64,000 nucleotides of DNA from a gamma proteobacterium symbiont of Stewartia floridana (lineage in GTDB: Bacteria > Pseudomonadota > Gammaproteobacteria > Chromatiales > Chromatiaceae). Made by a program: the position numbers and the translations under genes. A model generated the notes under the pieces. It searched no databases. It was not told the origin of the DNA and worked only from the letters and a program-made list of their open reading frames with translations. Numbering within the stretch: the first letter of the stretch is position 1; every line of letters starts with the position of its first letter. Location of the stretch: contig NAUB01000016.1 of assembly GCA_003676145.1 (NCBI GenBank), forward strand, positions 1-64,000, in the 5' to 3' direction. Positions 1-8,918 of the stretch are shown here, one piece after another.

Positions 1-8
1 GTGGCCCA

Positions 9-299
9 CTAGCCAATGGTGAAGTCGGCATAGTTATGCTGATCGATCACTTCACAGGAGACTGCGGAGACACTGGCACCTGAAGGCCCCCTGCGCAGCC
101 AATCCTTGAGTTCATCCAAGGCATCAGCACGGCCACAGGCAACCACTTCCACACGCCCGTCGTTCAGGTTCTTGGCAAATCCGGTAATCCCCAGTCGCTG
201 GGCTTCATGTCTGGCGGATGCCCGATAGAAAACCCCCTGCACCCGACCACCAACAAAACAGCGCACACAGATCTCTCCGCTGCTGATTCGATCACTCAT
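9..299 (-). CDS. Acylphosphatase
   Basis: A 96-residue protein, the normal length for acylphosphatase, which hydrolyses the carboxyl-phosphate bond of acyl phosphates in the cytoplasm. The family signature is visible near the N-terminus as GRVQGVFYR, where the Arg is the phosphate-binding residue. The catalytic Asn lies in the FAKNLNDGRVEV segment. The downstream TAG stop is at the extreme left of the window. Its ATG overlaps the 3' end of the upstream efflux-adaptor gene by 8 bases, so the two are co-transcribed, although no functional link between them is evident. Confidence 0.95.
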   Translation of the reverse strand: MSDRISSGEICVRCFVGGRVQGVFYRASARHEAQRLGITGFAKNLNDGRVEVVACGRADALDELKDWLRRGPSGASVSAVSCEVIDQHNYADFTIG

Positions 300-1056
300 C
301 GGCTATCCTCAAAACCGCCTTCTCACCTGCCCTGACCACCACCGCCTCGGGTGGCTGGAAAGTCGCTTCAAGCAGATATCGGGCTCCATTCGCATCTTCA
401 GCAACGGGCTTCAGGCCCACTCTGGAAATCTCTCCGTTCAACCATTGACCTCGCAGGCCGATCTGCACGCCGATGCCCGGCTTCAGTTTATCCGCCTGCT
501 GAGCAGTGACATCGGTAGTGACCTTCATTCGCCCGGTATGACAAAGATTGAGCAGTGGCTGTGCCTGCTGGCGATTGATTACCGCCTGGCCGGGCTGTAC
601 ATAGATCTCCTCCACAATGCCATCAAACGGTGCCGTGATACGGCTGTAATCGATATCCAATCGAACCTTGGCCAGTTGCGCATCCGCTTCGCGATAAGCC
701 GCATCCGATTCGGCCGCTTCAATCTCAGCCTGCTTACGTTCATGGTCGGACAACAGTGTTCGATCGTAGAGCTCAAGGGAGCGATCCAACTCTCTTTTGG
801 CCTCCGCATTCTGCTGCGTAGCCGCCTCAAGTCTCGATTCGGCGGCTGCCAGACGGCTTGTATAGGCCCGCTGGTCCAGTTCGATGAGTATGGTTCCGCG
901 ACTGACCTTCTCGCCCTCCCCGGCATTAACCCGACTCACCATGCCATCCACTGTCGTACTCAGCTCCACCTGCTGATACCAGCTGGTCACCGCCTCCAGA
1001 TCTAGGGCCAAAGACTGTCCGCTGTACAACAGACAGATTAGCATCAGCACCCTCAT
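292..1056 (-). CDS. Efflux transporter periplasmic adaptor subunit (membrane fusion protein)
   Basis: A 254-residue protein of the HlyD/RND adaptor family. Residues 1-17 form a signal peptide. A biotinyl-lipoyl-like half domain (VDGMVSRVNAGEGEKVSRG) follows, then an alpha-helical hairpin rich in Ala/Glu (about 65-135), and then the second half of the lipoyl domain (ITAPFDGIVEEIYVQPGQAV). It is shorter than the usual 350-400 residues because the C-terminal membrane-proximal domain is reduced. Such adaptors link an inner-membrane pump to a TolC channel. A TolC-type gene lies 1.9 kb upstream on the same strand, but no pump gene is in the window, so it may lie to the left of base 1 or elsewhere. 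Confidence 0.85.
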   Translation of the reverse strand: MRVLMLICLLYSGQSLALDLEAVTSWYQQVELSTTVDGMVSRVNAGEGEKVSRGTILIELDQRAYTSRLAAAESRLEAATQQNAEAKRELDRSLELYDRTLLSDHERKQAEIEAAESDAAYREADAQLAKVRLDIDYSRITAPFDGIVEEIYVQPGQAVINRQQAQPLLNLCHTGRMKVTTDVTAQQADKLKPGIGVQIGLRGQWLNGEISRVGLKPVAEDANGARYLLEATFQPPEAVVVRAGEKAVLRIADE

Positions 1057-1713
1057 GATTACCCCCTTTCACTTAATTATTAACCCAGCACCTTAATCGG
1101 CCATGGCCAGCCAAGTCTCTTATCAGTCACTACTGATCAGACAGCGTACCCGAATCTCTGAGAGATTGATGCCACTCGATTGCAAACAAGCCATTATTAT
1201 CTTTTATATATTCTATATCTTATATTCTTGTTAAATGGTAATTCCATGAAAAACGCCATGCATAGATAAACCGCCAAATCGTTGCTGTAAATTCAAATGA
1301 ACGACGCTAAAAGCTGAGCATGAAAATCTGCTTTATCGGATTATAGAGAGCCCCGTCGCATGCATGCTCAGCTCCAATCACCTCACCATAACAGGCTTAT
1401 CATAGCCCATCTAACACTTCCAAAGATATAATAAAAACAGCGCGTTACCACACACCCATCAGCCGGACCCGAATCGGCCAGAGGTAGGCTGCTGTTGGGC
1501 CATCCGGCAGAACATGACCTCTATGGCTTACTCTGATCGAGCCAATCGCATGACAGGCCGTTCCCTGCACCAACACGGGTCACCGGGCGATATTCTCAAC
1601 ATAGTCAGGATGACGCTCAACTATCGAGCCGACAGACCGATATAAAGATAGAGAGGCGTGTACTCTGGAATTATGCTTGCGGCTATAAATTGACGCGCAG
1701 CGGGGTTTCAAAC
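1057..1713. other. Intergenic region between divergent genes (efflux adaptor and EF-hand-like protein)
   Basis: About 650 bases with no convincing reading frame. It must hold the divergent promoters of the adaptor (leftward) and the EF-hand-like gene (rightward). The left end has a palindrome (listed separately). AT-rich stretches around 1190-1240 and 1420-1440 could be promoter DNA, but I see no clear -35/-10 pair. Confidence 0.4.
1122..1137. promoter_or_regulatory. Palindromic candidate operator upstream of the efflux adaptor
   Basis: ATCAGT and ACTGAT are perfect inverted arms separated by four bases (CACT), 66 bases upstream of the adaptor start. Short palindromes in this position often bind TetR- or MarR-type repressors of efflux genes. 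No regulator gene is adjacent, so this assignment rests only on symmetry and position. Confidence 0.3.
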
Positions 1714-2793
1714 ATGATCATCAGCCAATCTTCCCTCAGCATGGATAGTCATCGCACCGCTGAGGTCAAACACGAAGTTAAGAGCGAACTCACGTTGTGG
1801 CGCGGAGAACGAAGCAGCGCGGATTCAGAACAAACTCGCACGCCAGGCAGATCGCTTGTGGTGCGTGCCGAGGCCCTGCAGGTCACTATTTCCCAGACAG
1901 CCCATTCACTGCAACCGAAAGAGGCACTCCTGAAACTCGACGATGCGGCTCCCGAACCCCACATGGGGGAGCTGAAGATTCAATTGATCAAGATAATGAT
2001 CGAGCATTTCACCGGACGTGAGATCGATATTCTGACGCCTGATGAACTGCAGCCGGAAGCGCAACCTGTTGAGACTGAGCCGACCCAGACTAAGTTAGAG
2101 CTACAGGCGCCGGCCCAATCCGCCGGCTGGGGAATGATCTATGACTTCTACGAGTCACATTACGAGTCGGAACATGTCGATTTCAAGGCCCAGGGTAAGG
2201 TTCTGACGGCGGACGGACGTGAGATCAGTATCGCTCTGCAACTGAGCATGAGCCGTGAGTTTCTACGTGAATCGACTGTCCAGATACGTGCCGGTGATGC
2301 GGTCATGAAGGATCCCCTGGTAGTCAATTTCAACGGTACTGCCGCGCAACTGACGGAGCGCAATTTCCACTTCGACATCGATGCAGACGGCCGGGATGAG
2401 CAGATCGCTTTTGTCCGGCCAGGCAGTGGTTTATTGGCACTCGATCGCAATGCAGACGGCCGCATCAATGATGGTAGCGAACTGTTTGGTGCGCTCAGCG
2501 GAGATGGATTCAGTGAACTGGCCAATCACGACAAGGATGGTAACGGCTGGATCGATGAAGCGGACTCAATCTATCGTCGTCTACGGATCTGGACAAAATC
2601 GGCTGACGGTCAGGATTCGCTCATGGCGCTGGGGCAGACCGGCGTCGGAGCTATCTATCTCGGTTCGGTTGAGACTCCCTTCCTGCTCAAGGATGCAGGC
2701 AATGAAACCCTGGGGCAGATCCGCCAGACTGGCATCTATCTCTCCGAAGATGGGGAGACCGGTACCCTTCAGCAACTGGACCTGGTGGTTTGA
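1714..2793 (+). CDS. EF-hand-like calcium-binding domain protein of unknown function
   Basis: 359 residues from the ATG at 1714. A TTG 24 bases earlier would extend the frame, but ATG is preferred. The N-terminal half is hydrophilic and low in recognisable features. The C-terminal third carries Asp-rich loops of the calcium-binding type: DIDADGRDE at about residue 223, DRNADGRINDGSELFG at about 245, and DKDGNGWIDEAD at about 273. This architecture (a beta-rich domain followed by D-x-D-x-D-G loops ending in a LFG motif) is common in uncharacterised gammaproteobacterial proteins related to VCBS/RTX-like sequences. There is no signal peptide. The gene stands alone between leftward genes. Its role is unknown. 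Confidence 0.75.
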   Translation: MIISQSSLSMDSHRTAEVKHEVKSELTLWRGERSSADSEQTRTPGRSLVVRAEALQVTISQTAHSLQPKEALLKLDDAAPEPHMGELKIQLIKIMIEHFTGREIDILTPDELQPEAQPVETEPTQTKLELQAPAQSAGWGMIYDFYESHYESEHVDFKAQGKVLTADGREISIALQLSMSREFLRESTVQIRAGDAVMKDPLVVNFNGTAAQLTERNFHFDIDADGRDEQIAFVRPGSGLLALDRNADGRINDGSELFGALSGDGFSELANHDKDGNGWIDEADSIYRRLRIWTKSADGQDSLMALGQTGVGAIYLGSVETPFLLKDAGNETLGQIRQTGIYLSEDGETGTLQQLDLVV

Positions 2794-2951
2794 TTCGAAG
2801 TGAAACGAGCAGTTGCGGATACGTTTCCTGGTAACTTACGGGGAAGCATGTTGCGCTCATCCTGTTGTACCGATCCGGCAGTCATCAACAGCCCGCATCA
2901 GAGATTGAACCGACGAGCGTTCGATACCCGTCGGCGCCTGCCTACCATACC

Positions 2952-4262
2952 CTAAGGCTTCCCGGCACCTTTCTCCGCTTCCAGCAAGCCCCCTGTCAGA
3001 GCCTTGAGATGGGCCAGTGCCAACTGTATCTGATAGGTGTTCTTTGCCTGCTGGAACTGGATATCGGCGATCTGGGTCATCGAGTCACCCAGGTCCGATG
3101 AGAGATCGAGCTCATACAGGGTACGGCTTCGATCCAGATAGAGATCCCGGTAATCCCCGGTGACAGTGATCTCCTCTGCGGCCACACGCAGTTGATTGAG
3201 CTCCATCCAATAGTCCAGAACCTGTTGTCGAAGGGCAAGCTCATAAGCCGCCAACTCAGCCTGCTTCTGTTGCACTCTGGCACGCTGTCTGGCGCTATCC
3301 GCTTCGACACGACTTCCCTGATAGAGAGGCACCTCAAAAACCAGCGCCGCGGTCAGAGGATTGCGCCCGCCAAGTTCACGCTCATAGGTCGCTGCCTCCA
3401 ACTGGGCACGAATCACCGGATTGCTTTCCGATTCAGTTGCCTGCAGCTGTTTTTTTGCCGCCTGAAGTTCCGCTCTCAGTTTCTGCATCCCCGGATTGCC
3501 GCTTAACGCCAAGGCCACCAACTCATCAACATCCGCCAGCTCATCCTGCGCTTCGAAGTTGGGCATTTCCAGTTCAGCGGGAAGATCGAGGGGACGGTTC
3601 AGACTGATTGCCAGCTGGGAGCGGGTGATGCGCTGGCGGTTACCGCTCAGCGCCGCCTTTCTTCTGCTTTGCTGGTAGCGGCTTTCAAGCTCAAGCATCT
3701 CCACATCGGAGACCCTGCCGAGCTCATTTTTGGTGCGGGCCCGATCGAAGCGGATGTAGTCGATCGACAGGGCCTCGGTGTCGCGGGCATTCTCCAGATC
3801 GGCCAGCAGCACATTGAAGTAGCGGGCCATGACATCGAGCCTGCGCTGCTGACGCACCTCCATAAGCTGCCAGCGACGGGACTCCAGATCCGCATCCGCA
3901 GCTTCCAGAGCGTGCGCCGTGCGTCCAAAATCGTAGAGCTGTTTACTGATCTTGAGCCTAGCCAGGCTGTCATTGTGGGTCTGATAGATGGCGATTTCCG
4001 AAGGCTCGATGGCACGCAATTCAGCACTCAGATCGACGCGCAGATCATCGTTTGAGTCGGCCAGGTGCCGAGCGGCTTCAGCCTGGGCCAGCGCCGCATC
4101 TGCAAGGGTGCGTTCCGGATGTTGCGCATCCGCCAGACTCAGAGCATACGCCAGCGTCAGCGGTGAAGGCAGGGGCTCCACAGCCATTGCCCAGCCGCAA
4201 ATCGAGCTCAGTAGAAACAGCAGCAATCGCCTGCAACAGGCTCTGTTGGACAACCTGACCAC
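2952..4262 (-). CDS. TolC-family outer membrane efflux protein
   Basis: 436 residues starting at a GTG that overlaps the preceding stop codon (TAGTG), which indicates translational coupling to the upstream thioredoxin gene. The N-terminus is a signal peptide (LLLFLLSSICGWAMA). The rest is a long Ala/Leu/Gln/Glu-rich helical repeat in two halves typical of TolC/OEP channels, including paired segments of the form SxxQLxxArxNLxxAR-like helices. It would form the outer-membrane exit duct for the adaptor encoded at 292-1056 and a missing inner-membrane pump. Coupling to two thioredoxin-fold genes is an unusual setting for a TolC gene. Confidence 0.88.
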   Translation of the reverse strand: MVRLSNRACCRRLLLFLLSSICGWAMAVEPLPSPLTLAYALSLADAQHPERTLADAALAQAEAARHLADSNDDLRVDLSAELRAIEPSEIAIYQTHNDSLARLKISKQLYDFGRTAHALEAADADLESRRWQLMEVRQQRRLDVMARYFNVLLADLENARDTEALSIDYIRFDRARTKNELGRVSDVEMLELESRYQQSRRKAALSGNRQRITRSQLAISLNRPLDLPAELEMPNFEAQDELADVDELVALALSGNPGMQKLRAELQAAKKQLQATESESNPVIRAQLEAATYERELGGRNPLTAALVFEVPLYQGSRVEADSARQRARVQQKQAELAAYELALRQQVLDYWMELNQLRVAAEEITVTGDYRDLYLDRSRTLYELDLSSDLGDSMTQIADIQFQQAKNTYQIQLALAHLKALTGGLLEAEKGAGKP

Positions 4263-4795
4263 TACTTGCGCATTTCCTTTTTCTTGGCTCTTTTGTAACG
4301 GGAAAAGTTGCTTGACTTGTAGTGGCCGTCGACAACGAATTCACCCAGCCACATGAACTCATCGGCGGTGTTGGTCGCACCAGTGAAACGGGTCAGAAGA
4401 TTGCCATCGAGATCAAAGAAGGCGAATACCGGAGTCGCTCTTACCTTGAAGTGTTTGAAGGCAAAATCCTTCTCTTTGATCGGATTTCCCTTGAAGTCGG
4501 AGATCTCCACATCACCTTCGATATCCACGGTATAGATCTGGAAATGTTCCTGAAAGTAGTCCTGCACCGCCACCTGGTTGAGGACACGGCTCTTCATACG
4601 GTGACAAAAGGGACACTCATCCATTTCAAACATGATCAATACGCCTTTTTTTCCCTCCTCCCTGGCGACCATCAGCTCTTCACTGAAATCCCCCAGAGAT
4701 TGATTGAAAAAGTGTTCACCGGGATCCCGGGTTGCAGCCGTTGCCTCGGCAAGCGTCAGGCAGAACAAAACCAGCATCAGCATGGGTCGTGTCAT
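4262..4795 (-). CDS. Periplasmic thioredoxin-fold protein (SoxW-like)
   Basis: 177 residues with a signal peptide (cleavage after about residue 20, TLAEATA) and a thioredoxin-like active site ECPFCHRM at about residue 60. The cis-proline loop is RATPVF. The CxxC plus following His-Arg-Met resembles SoxW and the Thioredoxin_2 group, which reduce periplasmic protein disulfides or persulfides. The C-terminus is strongly basic (RYKRAKKKEMRK). The stop overlaps the start of the TolC-type gene. A sulfur-oxidation role fits the presumed lifestyle but is inference. Confidence 0.8.
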   Translation of the reverse strand: MTRPMLMLVLFCLTLAEATAATRDPGEHFFNQSLGDFSEELMVAREEGKKGVLIMFEMDECPFCHRMKSRVLNQVAVQDYFQEHFQIYTVDIEGDVEISDFKGNPIKEKDFAFKHFKVRATPVFAFFDLDGNLLTRFTGATNTADEFMWLGEFVVDGHYKSSNFSRYKRAKKKEMRK

Positions 4796-4827
4796 CTATC
4801 ACTCCTTAGGGCTTGTTAGACAGTACA

Positions 4828-5310
4828 CTAGTTGCTCTCTTCTTTTATGAAGGTCTCCAGATCCTCCAGGGTCACCGGCCCAACCTGACGGGCAACCAGC
4901 TCACCTTTGGGATTGACCAGAAATGAGGTGGGCAGACCGGGCACCCGCCCCAGCTCGGTACGTGCTGCCGGCTTGGTCAACAGGATCGGATAGCTAAGAA
5001 ACTGTTCGTCGACAAAGGTTTTCAGGCGGTGCGGATCGATACGCTCCATGGCGACACCCAATACCACCGCATCCTTGTCTTTGTGATTGTTGTGGAACAC
5101 CTCCAGTTCCGGCAACTCCTCGCGGCAGGGAGGACACCAGGTAGCCCAGTAGTTGACCAGGACCCACTTCCCCCGATAGTCGGAAAGACGGTAATTTTTG
5201 CCATCCAGGCCCGGCAGTTCAAAATCCACCGGCTCTGCCACGACCGGTTGGATAAACAGCCACAATCCACAGATCAAGAGGATACGGCTCAGGGGATTGT
5301 TGCAATACAT
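4828..5310 (-). CDS. TlpA/ResA-type thiol:disulfide oxidoreductase
   Basis: 160 residues with an N-terminal signal or anchor (LLICGLWLFIQPVVA). The AhpC-TSA/redoxin domain holds WCPPC in the WATWCPPCREELPEL segment and the cis-Pro loop VPGLPTSFLV. TlpA-like proteins keep heme-binding cysteines of cytochromes c or copper-site cysteines reduced in the periplasm, which suits a genome with many c-type cytochromes. It lies 32 bases upstream of the SoxW-like gene on the same strand and probably heads this three-gene unit. Confidence 0.88.
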   Translation of the reverse strand: MYCNNPLSRILLICGLWLFIQPVVAEPVDFELPGLDGKNYRLSDYRGKWVLVNYWATWCPPCREELPELEVFHNNHKDKDAVVLGVAMERIDPHRLKTFVDEQFLSYPILLTKPAARTELGRVPGLPTSFLVNPKGELVARQVGPVTLEDLETFIKEESN

Positions 5311-5786
5311 AGATCTCTCCAGTGGATCGGTATTCGTCTCGGGCTTGTTGCCACTTATTCAATCAGCCCGCTGTTGGACGATCTTTCAGACCGCCATTTT
5401 CATGCTTAATTCCGATAAGTTCAATTCAGGTAAACCATAATCGACAAACTGAAACGGATCAGAGGCGGAGCAAAGCTCAGGTGGATCCAGAGATGACGAG
5501 GGCCGCTGTCAAAACAGGAACATTCAAGAATTAACTTACTAAAATACAACAACTTTGTCTAAAAATCAGGGGTCTTTCAGTGGCCCCATGAATTATACTT
5601 CATCTATATAAAGATCAATTAAACCACTGACAAAACGACCTGTTGCGGGAGAATGCTGCGCTGATGATTAATCATCCCTGCAGCAGCCAATAATGATATA
5701 GTTTCCGTCAGGGCCTGTTAACAGGTCCTAGGGTCTGCTAACAGGCCCGAGTCACCCGCATAAAGGAAACGGACCGACACCACACC
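5311..5786. other. Intergenic region with palindromes between divergent genes
   Basis: 475 bases without a credible gene. They contain a 14-base perfect palindrome, GATGATTAATCATC (5663-5676), flanked by GCTGC/GCAGC arms, and a larger inverted repeat at 5711-5748. They should include promoters for the leftward TlpA unit and the rightward PilZ-like gene. Confidence 0.5.
5711..5748. repeat. Nested inverted repeat upstream of the PilZ-like gene
   Basis: Outer arms GGGCCTGTTA (5711-5720) and TAACAGGCCC (5739-5748) are perfectly complementary. The left arm also starts a smaller perfect palindrome, CCTGTTAACAGG (5714-5725). The structure could switch between two short hairpins and one long one. 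It ends 38 bases before the next start codon, so it lies in the 5' leader or promoter. A related arm, AGGGCCT...AGGCCCT, follows rpoH at 62727. Confidence 0.5.
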
Positions 5787-7400
5787 ATGTTTGACTTTTT
5801 CAGCCAGCGGACACCTGCGCAAAAGCAACCTCAGTTCTTTGTGCCCAAGGCCGATCCATTCGAGAACCCGTTGGTTGAGACCGATCCCCATGCGTTAGCC
5901 CAGTGGGCAACCGCGCTTCCCTTCGCCAATCCCCAGCAGCTTGCTGAAAACGTGATCACCAGCCTGAGCCGCCTGAACCGTTATCCCGGTCAGGTAAAGA
6001 AACGCGACGAGTTGATGCAGATCTATATCACACCAGCGATGCGGCTGGCCCACGGCATGTCCCAGCGCAAACAACAGGCACCGATCAGCCTGGTGCGGCG
6101 GGTGATGCTTGAGATGGCCTATGGCTATTGCCATATCGTCAATCACTGCATCAGCAGTAAGCAGAGTAAAAAATCAGCGCAGAAGCTCGGGCAGGCAATC
6201 TACAACGCAAGCAAATATTTCATCCTCGAATACCTGTTGGCCTGTGAGGATTTTGATTGCCGCTGCGTCTCCCCCTATCAGCATCTATCAAGACTGATGA
6301 CCTATGCCTGGGAACAGAATCTGCATCTGCTGGAGATGGAGGATCATGACCAGAGCGAATCCCACCAGGCGACCATATCCCATCAGTACAATCGCTTTCT
6401 CCTGCTGCTGTTGCTGGACCCTTGCCATCTGCAGGAGGGTGAACCCAGGATCTGCTTTGACTATTTGAACGAACTCGCCGGCGAAGCCAACATCATCGCA
6501 CCGGATAAGGATGTGGATGCCACCGGCCGCTACGTGATCGATCGCCTCGGCGAGGTGCCTCCCTACCTCTACCATCCTGACTGCCTGGAAAACCTGCCGC
6601 TGCCCAGATTTACCCTGTTCGATCTGAGCCCCGTCAGCAAGACGCTGCACCAACAGCTGCGCCTGATGGAAAAGTCGGAACAGAGCAAACCGGCCTGCAT
6701 GAATCGATTGACCGCCAAAGAGGCCAACAATCTATTGGCCCGGATGCTCAAATCCTGGCACATCCGACTTAAGCGAGACAGTGAAAGACACAACACCTCT
6801 GGCCAGATCATGGTCTGGATCGGGGTACAGAATGCCTATCAATACCTGGCCGGACAGAGCGCCAACCAGGAGCCTGGTGATGAGGAGATCACCATGACTC
6901 AACCGGTTGGCATGCGGGATTCGGCACACCGCGTCGGCAACAAAAGAATTATCGCACTACGCAGCAATCAAAGTCGTTCCGGCGTCGCATTACGCATCCC
7001 GCGACAGGCTGTATCGAAAGAGCTGATTGGACAACTGATCCTGATCTCGACCCATGAGAACAAACAGGGCAGTGACTGGAAACTGGGGGTCGTCAAACGG
7101 GCCATGAACTCTGGCGACAACCTGCTGGAAGTCGGCGTGCAGTTTGTTGCGGGCAAGCTGGAACCGATCACATTGCGACTCGCCAAACTGCAGAACGAGG
7201 AAGAGTCGAACCCGGATCACGGCGCAATCTTCATCGATCAGGGCCACAACAACCGCAGCTCTCTCATCGTACCCAAGCATTTCTTCGTCATCGGTCAGGA
7301 GTACCGGGTCGAGGAGATGATCCCCTCCCCGAGTATCAGCCCACTGCAGCAGCTTGAGACCACAGCGCATTTCGAGCGCTTTCGAATCAAGAGTGTGTAA
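5787..7400 (+). CDS. Large cytoplasmic protein with a PilZ-like C-terminal domain
   Basis: 537 residues, no signal peptide or membrane segment. The N-terminal ~330 residues are helical (for example KKRDELMQIYITPAMRLAHG) and show no enzyme motif that I recognise. The C-terminal part is beta-rich and contains NQSRSG at about residue 395, which fits the (D/N)xSxxG half of the PilZ cyclic-di-GMP motif; the partner RxxxR half is less clear. The overall plan resembles the TfpZ/TfpB-type PilZ proteins tied to type IV pili, but no pilus gene is nearby. Domain assignment is tentative. Confidence 0.6.
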   Translation: MFDFFSQRTPAQKQPQFFVPKADPFENPLVETDPHALAQWATALPFANPQQLAENVITSLSRLNRYPGQVKKRDELMQIYITPAMRLAHGMSQRKQQAPISLVRRVMLEMAYGYCHIVNHCISSKQSKKSAQKLGQAIYNASKYFILEYLLACEDFDCRCVSPYQHLSRLMTYAWEQNLHLLEMEDHDQSESHQATISHQYNRFLLLLLLDPCHLQEGEPRICFDYLNELAGEANIIAPDKDVDATGRYVIDRLGEVPPYLYHPDCLENLPLPRFTLFDLSPVSKTLHQQLRLMEKSEQSKPACMNRLTAKEANNLLARMLKSWHIRLKRDSERHNTSGQIMVWIGVQNAYQYLAGQSANQEPGDEEITMTQPVGMRDSAHRVGNKRIIALRSNQSRSGVALRIPRQAVSKELIGQLILISTHENKQGSDWKLGVVKRAMNSGDNLLEVGVQFVAGKLEPITLRLAKLQNEEESNPDHGAIFIDQGHNNRSSLIVPKHFFVIGQEYRVEEMIPSPSISPLQQLETTAHFERFRIKSV

Positions 7401-7422
7401 CCGTCAGCCAGGCGGCTGAATA

Positions 7423-8679
7423 TTAATCCGCTGTCCCATGCTGCTCATGCAGCAACTCCTCCAGCGGGCGATCCATGCTCTGCTCAAGGGTCAGGTTCAA
7501 GCTCTCAAGCAACTCCTCGAGAGCCATGGGAATATCGACCAGCTCATCCCGATCGGGGATCACATAGGCGGCCGACTGGTAGAGATCCTTCAGCATCACC
7601 TGCCGCAGGTCTCGGGCCAGAGCCCAGCCTTTCTCATCCGCTCTAAGGACCAGGTGGGCTTTGTAGAGACTGTTCAGCGATGCTTCGATGCGCTCTTCAG
7701 TCGTACCGGCGATTCGGCTCTGAAGCTGTCGGGTGGTCATGGAGAGACCCTGCCGTTGCGCCTCACTTAACTGGCCGAGCAGTCGCAGCGCCAACAGAAA
7801 AGCGCCACCCCGCTGCTGGGCATGCTCCCGCCAATCCTCCCGATAGATACCCAGACAGTAGGTAAACTCCGCCCCAAGCAGGGTGACCAGCCAGGAGAGA
7901 TAGATCCAGATCAGAAAGATCGGTACCACGGCAAGCGCGCCGTAGATCGCTTCATAGGTTGGAAAGGTGGTCACATAGAGTGCAAATCCCCGCTTTGACA
8001 GCTCAAACAGCAGGGCTGCCAGCAGTCCGCCCAGCAGGGCGTGGCGCATGGGTACAGATCGATTGGGCACCAACGCATAGAGCAGACTGAAAGCCAGGGC
8101 GGAAATCAGCACCGGCATCATGCTGAACAGCTTCGATCGCACCATCACCACCGCCTCGGCCTGTTCGAGCAGCGGTATGGAGACCAGGTAGGAGGTTACG
8201 CCAACGCTGACCACAATCAGTATTGGCCCCAGCGAGAGGATTGCCCAGTAGACGGTAAACTTGGCCAGCGGTGGACGCTGCTTCCTGACATGCCAGATTG
8301 TGTTGAAGGCCTTATCGATATTACTCATCAACAACAGGGCGACAAGTACCAGAAAGACAAACCCCACACCGGTCAGCTTGGCCGCTTTCTGACTGAAATT
8401 CCTTAGATGCTCCTGTACAGCCTCACCGGCGGCTGGGACAAAGTTCTGAAACAGAAAATTCTCGATCTGTTCCGACATCCGCTCGGAGGCGGGAAAAACC
8501 GAAAACAGGGCCAGTACCACCGTCATCAACGGTACCAGAGAGAGCAGCGTTGTATAGGTAAGTGCAGCCACATGCTGTATCCCACCATCTGCCGCGAAAT
8601 GGTGAAACACCAGGCGCAGAAAGGCACTAACATGCCTTATGCTCGATGTCAGGGTCTGTTTAGCGTCCTGTGGATTCAT
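7423..8679 (-). CDS. YihY/BrkB family inner membrane protein
   Basis: 418 residues from the ATG at 8679, chosen because AGAAGGA lies about 10 bases upstream; a GTG at 8700 is the alternative. Six membrane segments occupy about residues 30-270, with the family phrases ALTYTTLLSLVPLM, AFNTIWHVRKQRP and VVPIFLIWIYLSWLVTLLGAEFTY. The soluble C-terminal ~150 residues look like a winged-helix-type tail (RQLQSRIAGTTEERIEASLNSL). The old name ribonuclease BN for this family was an error, and the function is unknown. It may act in envelope homeostasis. Confidence 0.88.
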   Translation of the reverse strand: MNPQDAKQTLTSSIRHVSAFLRLVFHHFAADGGIQHVAALTYTTLLSLVPLMTVVLALFSVFPASERMSEQIENFLFQNFVPAAGEAVQEHLRNFSQKAAKLTGVGFVFLVLVALLLMSNIDKAFNTIWHVRKQRPPLAKFTVYWAILSLGPILIVVSVGVTSYLVSIPLLEQAEAVVMVRSKLFSMMPVLISALAFSLLYALVPNRSVPMRHALLGGLLAALLFELSKRGFALYVTTFPTYEAIYGALAVVPIFLIWIYLSWLVTLLGAEFTYCLGIYREDWREHAQQRGGAFLLALRLLGQLSEAQRQGLSMTTRQLQSRIAGTTEERIEASLNSLYKAHLVLRADEKGWALARDLRQVMLKDLYQSAAYVIPDRDELVDIPMALEELLESLNLTLEQSMDRPLEELLHEQHGTAD

Positions 8680-8730
8680 CACCGGTTTTCCTTCTCGCAC
8701 CTGGAATCGGAGTACTCACACCAGGGACTA

Positions 8731-8895
8731 TTAAACCATGAAGGGGATAAAGATCACGATAGCTTGCGCTTCGCACAGCAACCTCAGAATCGAAACCAGG
8801 CCAAATAACCCTATCAGATACACCACTCCAGCGATTTCAGGGCCTGCCGGATTGATATGGAGCAACCACCACCATCCGGATACAATGACGGCCAA
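8731..8895 (-). CDS. Possible small membrane protein
   Basis: A 54-residue frame from a TTG at 8895 with two hydrophobic stretches (AVIVSGWWWLL and VVYLIGLFGLVSILRLL, then AIVIFIPFMV). The pattern looks like a two-helix membrane peptide, but no good ribosome binding site precedes it and it lies opposite the arsC promoter region. I do not recognise the family. Confidence 0.25.
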   Translation of the reverse strand: MAVIVSGWWWLLHINPAGPEIAGVVYLIGLFGLVSILRLLCEAQAIVIFIPFMV

Positions 8896-8918
8896 ACACC
8901 ATAAGACAGGACAATCAA

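Noticed and set aside
445-1005. Plus-strand frame of 186 codons opposite the efflux adaptor
   Set aside because: It is the antisense shadow of a well-supported adaptor gene and has no protein-like domain pattern.
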